Source: Aricia agestis (taxonomy: Eukaryota; Arthropoda; Insecta; Lepidoptera; Lycaenidae). From it: a stretch of DNA of 64,000 nt. The notes under the pieces were generated by a model. That model had not been told where the DNA came from. It did not search any database and was given only the letters and a program-made list of their open reading frames with translations. Within the stretch, counting starts at the first letter, position 1. Every line of letters starts with the position of its first letter. The translations under genes and the position numbers were made by a program. Shown here in pieces: positions 41,029-50,000 of this stretch. The DNA is taken from NCBI RefSeq assembly GCF_905147365.1, contig NC_056408.1, forward strand, positions 2,666,001-2,730,000, given 5' to 3'.

Positions 41029-44000
41029 ACTTTTTAGTTAGTTCATAATTATGTTACTTGTTAGTATTATATTTTGTGTAATTATTGTATTACAATTGCA
41101 TGTAATTTTTTGTGTTTGAGCGGAACGCCTACAAACTGCTTGTTCAGTTTGGCGTATTAATGTATACTGTAAAACAATTGTAATAAAGTGAATAAAGTAT
41201 TTAAAAAAAAAAAAAAAATTAACCTTTTTTTAAAACCTTAAATGAGGATGATTAACTAATGGAACATCACATAGGCTCTATGTGATGATCTTTGGAGCAA
41301 TAATTGCTATCGCATTGCCCTCGCAAGATACGTGATACGGGGGCCGAACTACCGCATAGAAAGGGGTGGAAAGCGGTGGTAGGCACCAGTAGTAACGACG
41401 TACAGAAAATATTTGAAAAGAAAATATTCTGAACAAAAAATTTTGAGAGTCTCAGAAAACTACGGATTGTTACTATGTGGGGAGAAGTCAGAAGGGTACA
41501 ACAGGTAAATAGTAGTCACGTAGTTCGGGTGCCTTCCCTTACCAGTTATCACTAACGAGCGCATAGGCAATAAAAGTGAACGCATCAGAAGAAAATAACT
41601 GCGAATTCTATTGCGGTATCGATGCGTATGTACGCATTTATACGTCTCATTAACACGTTTACGCTTTCGTGAAATAATAATCATCACCTCACACCTACGG
41701 GCTACGTCGCATACATATTCCTACTTATAAGAGAAATGCGAAAGTCTGTAAGGATGTGAATTACGGGTATTTGTTTATAATATCACTAGATGTCGCCCGC
41801 AATTCCTTTGCGCCAAAATTCGCGCGGAACCGTAATTTTTTTTCGGGCTTAAAAGAATTTCCATACTAAATTTCAGCAAATTGAGTTCAGCAATTTGGGC
41901 GCGAAGAGATAACATACAGCGGGGCTAAAATGGTCGCTTTGAAGAATCATGATGTTAATCATAATATGATTCATTTTTCTAAAATCGCAAAATGCAACTC
42001 TGCTTGCAATTCATTTCTGTATTTTTGTACTGATTTGACATTTGTCAGTTTGACAGTTTTGACAATTCATTTGCTGAATTGATTGAGAGGAATTGCTAAA
42101 TGTGACCACTTTAGCCCGGCTGATAGGAAGACAGACACGCTTTCGCATTTATAAATTATAATATTAGTATGGATAACCCACGGTTCATTGATTACACAAC
42201 GCATTGAGACCTCTTACAATACAGACGAACAAACAAACAAATACATCTCATATTAGGAGACAGCAGATCAATAATGCGTGGAGAAATCAGCGGTCAAATA
42301 GAATCAAGTTATTTGACAATATAGAAAAATTTCGGTCCGCCATAAAGAGGGCATTGCACTGGCTGTGGCCCGGACATGACGAATGCGTTTCGGACTTACG
42401 ACTTTTCAAAATCGAACCCGCATACTTTAGTCCAGAGACCATTAAAAAAATAATAGCGCAATATAATGCTACTAAATAAAATTGTGCATTATAATGCTAC
42501 GAAATAAAATAGCGCATTTTAAATTATAAATGAACCAATTAAAATGCTATGATTAAAATCTCATTTCAATAGGGTCTCTATTCTAAGTTCTAACTTGTAC
42601 TATTATCTATTCTGTGGTTTTAAGAGAAGCTCACAATTAGTTGTTAAGATAACATTTCAGTAATACGAGATGTAACGAAATCGAAGGGCTAACAATATAA
42701 AGCTTGCTTTATAGTTGCAGTTTTGATTGTAATTTCCAGCAAATTGAAATCTCGGAATCAACGATTTTCATGAAATTTAATATATAGGGGGTTTCGGGGG
42801 CGATAAATCGATCTAGCTAGGAATCATTTTTAGAAAATGACATTTTCATCGAATACCGAGCAAAGCTCGGTCAAATAGCTAGTAAGAATTTAAGTTTTAA
42901 CATTGTCCGACAAGTTTTTAATTTAATTTCCTTTTGTGTTAGAAATTCAAACTTAAGAATCATACGGTCTGCTGCATGACAGGCTAATGAGCAATGAACA
43001 TAATCCTTATCGTACAACAGATAAATATTGAGACAACAAAGCTCTACTTTGATCGAGAGGTCGAAGGAGCATACACCTCATGGTACATAAAGCATTTAAC
43101 TTTTGTAAATTACGGCCAGAAAAAAAAAACAACTGTTCGATAATTGAATTTCGAATAACGAATAGACGAGAAACTCTATGTTTGTGTGCGTTCTATTTTC
43201 AACTGTATTGTATGAATGTAGAGTTTAATTTTCAGCTTCGATTTTCTTTTCTTCCAGGGAAATTCCGAATAACTGCCAGTCTAGATATTGCGAAGCGTAC
43301 AGTCTGTATATTTAAGTTAGCACTTAAACAAGTCACAGGTTGTTTTTGTAATAGGGAGGGTCCCGAAACATAACTTTAATAGGCTACCTGCAATACCTTT
43401 ATTTACTTGGACAGAATGTGACCTCTGACGCACGCGCCGGTTCCACAGGTTTAAAATTCGAACATACTAGTTGTAATTCACCTGCGCGGCATTAATTGTG
43501 ACGTCACTCGATGTAAATCCGATCAGCGTATCACAGATTTGTTTTTCATAGTCCGCACCATTTCAATACTCGGTTTTTATTATTTTTAATTTTTTTTACT
43601 ATGAAATAAGGGGGAAACGAGCAAACGGGTCACCTGATGGAAAGCAACTTCCGTCGCCCATGGACACTCGCAGCATCAGAAGAGCTGCAAGTGCGTTGCC
43701 GGCCTTTAAAGAGGGAATAGGGTAGTAGGAGAGGGTGGGGATGGGAATGGAAGGGAATAGGGGAGGACAGGGAAGGGAATAGGGTAGGGAATTGGGCCTC
43801 CGGTAAACTCACTCACTCGGCGAAACAAAGCGCAAGCGCTGTTTCACGCCGGTTTTCTGTGAGAACGTGGTATTTCTCCGGTCGAGCCGGCCCATTCGTG
43901 CCGAAGCATGGCTCTCCCACGTTCAGAAAATGGTTCAGAATAATTCAGATGCAATTTGTCAAGAGGGTGTCCTTACTCCTTAGTGACAAAATCACCCCAG

Positions 44001-47000
44001 TGACTAGTCACAAATATTATGTCCAGAGTCCGGCGAAAATTATTAAAATGCAATGCACTGATATAGACACAGGAATTATTTATTCACTGGCGCATATGAG
44101 TGGCTGAGCACTAGTCATTTAGACCCCGGGCCGCTAACACACCTCTAATTCCTTGGGGACCTTTTAAATGTTCATGACATCCGAAAACTATAACTTTAAG
44201 GTGTGGCTAATTTTGCTGATGCATTTTTTTTATTCACAAAGTCCTTGTTAACAAAACATTATTATGTCACGTCAAATGCCGGATTTCTAATACATATTTA
44301 CTATCTAAACAAAACACTGGAAACGAGTAATTTCACCTCCATCAAGAGCCTTCATCCCAAATCCCAATGCAACGTCATAAGGGCCACTCTCATAGACCGG
44401 TGGTACTCAACCTTTTTTATACGGGCCGCAACCAAAATTTTTTAGGGTTAAAAAATAACTTTATTCAAATATACATACATAATACATATACATAATATGT
44501 ATAGTTATTTCAAAGTAGAAAAATTTTCACGATTTTCACGACGACTGCACTATGTTGCTGGTGGGCGTGAATTTCAAAATATTTTAACTTCACGCGGGCA
44601 ACTAACAATGTCCCGGCGAGCCGCAGGTTGAGTATAGTTGGTCTAGACTCTATAGACTATACTGTAGGGCTGGTCACTTCTTGTCTATATTTTAGAGCAG
44701 AGTCTACACAAAGCCAATATTGGCAACTCACTAAGGCCATCATAATACAAAGAAGAACTAGAGGTAAATTAACTCCGTAACATCTGGCCAACACGACCGC
44801 TACACAAGCGAATGCGGACAAGTGTGAAGCTATCAGTTGGTCCGCCGTGGCCGCGGTGCAAAACACAGGCGCTAGCGATTCCAATGTTTACAAATATTGA
44901 TTGGGTAAACGAGGTCTTTGAACTAGATGTGCCCACTAGAAGATTTCACTGAACGATATTAACATAAATTATCATAATCACGGTTATACCTTCACGTGTA
45001 AAGAAATGAGGTAAACTTAGCGTTATTTTATTTAATCAAACAATGCCTGATAGACAAAATAATTGCCTAAAAATCTATAAGCGACTTGTTTCGAGTATTA
45101 GAAAAATTGTTGTCTAAGTATTATAATGTTTTAACTTTGATTTTTATGCGGTTTATCTGTTATCATCAAAAAATTCTTGATCTAGATCTCTATCAATATT
45201 CAATAACTAACATCCGATTTACTAATAAATAAAAATATGAATGGGAAAGTATATCTGCCTGTTTGTCTGTTCCTTCTCCACACTTAAACAGCTGAACCGA
45301 TTTAGATGAAATTTTGAGTGGGGTTACGGTAACAATCATAGGATAGATTGTTGTGGAAACGTTGCGGAAAGTACGGGTTTCGCGCGATAAACGATTTTTG
45401 GCATAACGAAGTTTTAGGCGTCATCTATTAGAGTAAAATACATACAAAGAAAAACTAAATCGCCACCTTCCGTGACATGGATCACGCGATAATCTGTTTG
45501 ACTTCCACTCACAACGCTCACAAGTCACAACTCACAAGAGACCGCCTCAATCCTCATGGCAGTGACGCTATGACACGTCACACATCTGGCCTAATCGCGA
45601 ATATCGCTAAACAAAGATGAAAAGAAGACGACAAGGAGGCATACAAACTCAAACTCAAAAAAATGTATTCAGAATAATTATTAATATTTTCAAATGTTTT
45701 CTGAACGTTGGTACTACTGGTGCCAACCACCGCTTCGGAAACTACGCTAAATAAGAATCTTGTAAGGCGAATTCTCTTCTTTTTTTAAATAGATTTTCCT
45801 AAAGGAAGCCCGCGAAAACGGTCAGAAAATCAATGATGCCTCGAATGCATGGGAATTTTCCCATCTACTCAAATGGATACCTTAAATCCGTTCAGTGCTT
45901 TTTGCAAGAAAGAGACAAAAGCAATTAACACCTAGTCATCCTCAGTTATAAATAATATTTAATTCGCATCAAATATTATTAAGAAACAAGCAAACGCCAT
46001 TGCCTGATGAAAATAATATTATGGACACATTGAACACGAGTATGTCTTCAACAACCTCTGTAATACTTGACGAAACACCCTTGTTTTTTTGGTGTTTTTT
46101 TATGAGACTATGGTAATTTTAGTTTTTTGTGAGACTTGTATTTAGTATTTTTTACCACATACCAAACCTAAAAAAATTGCGACGTTTGTATGCAGCAATA
46201 TGTGTAAATAAAGCTTTTACATTAATTAACAACATTGTCTTGATATGAATACAAGTTTTAAATACATACATAATGCTTTAGATTTCAAAATGGAAAAATG
46301 TACATTGTTAATTTGGAAGTATTGGCAAGATTCTTTAATATTTTTATTTTATTAAACTAAACTAAATAATATATTAGAATGAAAGAAAGAGGTGAGCCTG
46401 AACTACTTATTAAATCATCATGCATGCTTGCACAGTATAAAAACAGAGTATCAAAGAGCTATGATCTGGCTTTATGGTGTCAGTTGTCATGTCAGTCAAT
46501 GTAGGCAAGTCTAAATTATCATTAATTCTGGGTACAAAATACTATAGCATTCCTGGGCTCTCATGACCTTAGCGCTAGCATTCATCGTGAGTGCTGTTGA
46601 TGGAAATTAAAAATCAGTATATTAAAATGACTTGTAACTTGTGAGTAGTACCTGTGTAATGTTTATTTCAATTGAATGTTAACTAAAGAGTTTCAAAAAT
46701 ATAGCTTTGGCTTTGTAGCTAAATAAGTATTTAAAAAAAAAAATAGCTCCCACACCGGTTTCGGTGACGGTGGCCGGTTTCATTGAAACCAGGCCAGCTA
46801 CGCAGGAGTAATTTTATAGTGCCCAAGTATGTGCGCAGTACACAAGAGCACTCTCTATTCCTTTACTCTCATAACCCAGTGGGACGGAAGACCGACACGA
46901 CCGGCGAGAGATCAGGCGCAGGACCGACTTTTTACATGCCCATCCGACGCATGAATCATCTTACTTGTCAGACAATCAGGTGATCAGCCTGCAATGTCCT

Positions 47001-50000
47001 AACCAAACTTGGAAATAACATGTTTCCAACGCGGGAATCGAACACACAACCTCCTATACCACTAGACTACGGAGGCGTTAAATAAGTATTTAGTGAATGC
47101 CTAAATTATAATAATAATAATATCTATGGACGCTTCACTATTATTTATTATTATATATATGGACTATTATGCCTAAATTATAATAGGATTATGTGCAAAA
47201 TTTCAATTTTCTAGTTTCAAAATTAATTAACATTAAAATTATTGATGAGGTTATTTAAATCATAAGCAGCTCTATAAAAACTTGATGAAGCTGAAGTACC
47301 TATGCATACATTTGCACTTTGGAATAAGTTTCTTGAGGTTCTCTTTTAACTGTTTTAGAAGTGACAATTGTTAAGAAATAATAATATTATCTTCTTTGTA
47401 AACAGATTTAACAACTCACCAGCAACTTCAAACAGGGTTTCGAGTCTGGCCTTCATTTCGGGATCCTCACCTCTCTCAGGATCATCGTGAGACAGTAAAA
47501 ACTTGGATGAGTCTGCACCGCTACCCTCCTCTTCCATCTCCACCTGCCCCAAAAAAATTGAAAGATTAAAAACTGACACTTTCATAGTCAAAGAGAATAA
47601 CTATAATCTGGAGTCCTAGAATAAATTTGAATTATTTTACAGTGTACCAACAATGCAAATGTCAAAATGGCTTTAATAGTATAAGGTTGGGTTGCACCAG
47701 AGGCGTGGTTAAAGTTAAAGTTTTTTTTATAGTTAAATATGGCGTCCTTAAGCTTTAACTTTAACCTTAGCTTTAACCAGAGAAATTCACATATGAGCGG
47801 AGGTAAGGACGCCATATTTAACTTTAACCAAAGATTTGACATTTTACACTGTAGTTAAAGTTACAGTTAAAGTTAGTTGGTGCAACCCAGTCTTAACAAA
47901 GCTTTCCAACATTTGGCTAGTAGTAGGTTAAAAAATTATAATTATAAATACATTACAATAATAATTTACCGTTTACAGTAATCCTGACATGTATTTAGCT
48001 AAATTAAAATGTTTTAAATATCTTTTTACTGTTGTTGTACCCTTGATGCACCACAGAAGCAGTTTTATTTATAAATTATTGCTTTTGCAAGGGCATGTTC
48101 AACATTATCTATGTGAAATATTTTATAAAACATGTTGTTAGTACTATTATAATTATTGTAAATTGGCCAAAAAGTTACGATTTTTAAAAACAATATCTAC
48201 ATTCTCTTCAAAATAATTAATTATATTAACTTCTAATATTTACACTACTCTCCCAAAATCATATTTTATATTTGATAAGCATGTGATAATACTATAAGAA
48301 TCTACGAATAATAAAAACTGAGGAAAAGTAACTCCATCAAAAAACATGCACCACAATACTTGTCAAAAAAGTGTACCTTAGGTACACATTTCAATACATT
48401 TGAAATATTTAAGTGACCTTGAGCGGAAATAGGCTGACGTTACATGACAGATCAAAAGGAACCAAATTTAAAACGGTAATAGTATGGAAGTTACGATTCC
48501 TTGGTTTTTTTTATTCGTAGATAAGAATATTAAAAATCAAAGAGTAATTATTGTCAACTGCGACAAATGGTGCAAACTCATGGTCATTACGGGTCGTTGA
48601 ACTATAATTTAACAAACAAAAATAATTTATTTGTACTATGTTCTTAATTTTATTGAAGCTTGACTATATCCAGTTTTAAATAATTTTGTTCTAAATGTTA
48701 ATAAAGTTTAGTATGAGTTTATTCAGTATGAGAGGCCTAAGGGCCGATTCACACAGGAATGGCAGCCGCGAGGCGAGCACTTTCAGAGTCATATGATCTT
48801 TAACTTTATCTTCATTATTGTAATACATAGTATTGCTTGAGAAATCGCTGCCGCCAGCGGCTACGAGCAGCCGTAGACTTCTCAAGCGATACTATGTATT
48901 ACAATAATGAAGATAAAGTTTAAAATCATATGACACTGAAAGTGCTCGCCTCGCCGCTGCCATTCCGGTGTGAATCGGCCCTAAAACATCACATTATCAT
49001 AAATGCACGAGAAGCAAGAAGAACTATAATCTTATGCACATTGATCTACTTCAATTTGAATTATATTTTTTTACATTGAGATCAGAATAAAAACAGACTA
49101 TACCACTTATGATAATATTTTGGTATTATACATAAACAGATTTAATTGGGGTATACATAAATAGATTTAATTTATTAATGTAAAGTACACTTAATATAAA
49201 AGTATACTGAATATTCTTCCCAACATTTGTGAAGAATATTCAAAAATGTTTATTGTAAATTTAGCAGCACACCAAAATATCACCATTTACTTTTTCACTA
49301 AATGCAAATTAATCATATAAGTTTTTTAACTATTATTTATAAAATCTGAGAAATAGATGTAAAAAGAACTAAACTTTCAAAATTGTCTTCATTATTCAAG
49401 AAAATCAAAAACAAAAACAAAGCACAAGCCAGTGTTATAGAAATACTTGTCAGGGGTCAAGTTACAGTGGTCATAAACATTATTAGGAAAATTTTAGAAA
49501 AAGCAGCAAATCCATTGTCAACTCTTATCATAATGTAAAAATAGTTTGGTTAGTGTAATCACTAATCAGTAAACAGCAAGCTCAAGCCTATATGCTCCTA
49601 ACGGCAACTCTGATGTTATAGGTTAGAATTATAGGATAATACAAGCACTGAATAAATTTTGACACATTATGTTAGAATCACAAGGACCATTCAACATTAG
49701 AAACAAAACAATAACATTTTAAGTGGCCGGCGCACAAACAATGCAGGTTAACTGGATTCACTCAAACTGAGACAGCGGTTAGTGCCCGTGAAGCTCTCCG
49801 CTAGGATGTGATCTTCGACTTACCAACAGGTCTGGCCTGCTAAGGCACAAACAAGCCAGCAAGATCTATAACACCAACGAGAAATATGTGAGGAAATATA
49901 TCTGGCAGCTTCGTAAACATGTTTAGTGAGTACTCTCAGTGACAATGGTCCTTGTAATTCGTCATTATCCAACATTTTGCGCGAATCGTCGCGGACGATA

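Noticed and set aside
40857..41033. CRISPR-like or satellite array
   Set aside because: A simple dinucleotide repeat without spacers.
40772..41048. His-Thr and Cys-Val repeat open frames
   Set aside because: Produced by the CA microsatellite; no start context or domain.
47030..47078. tRNA gene candidate on the minus strand (cgcctccgtagtctagtggt)
   Set aside because: The body is too short for a cloverleaf, and it is the head of a 345-bp SINE with a target duplication.
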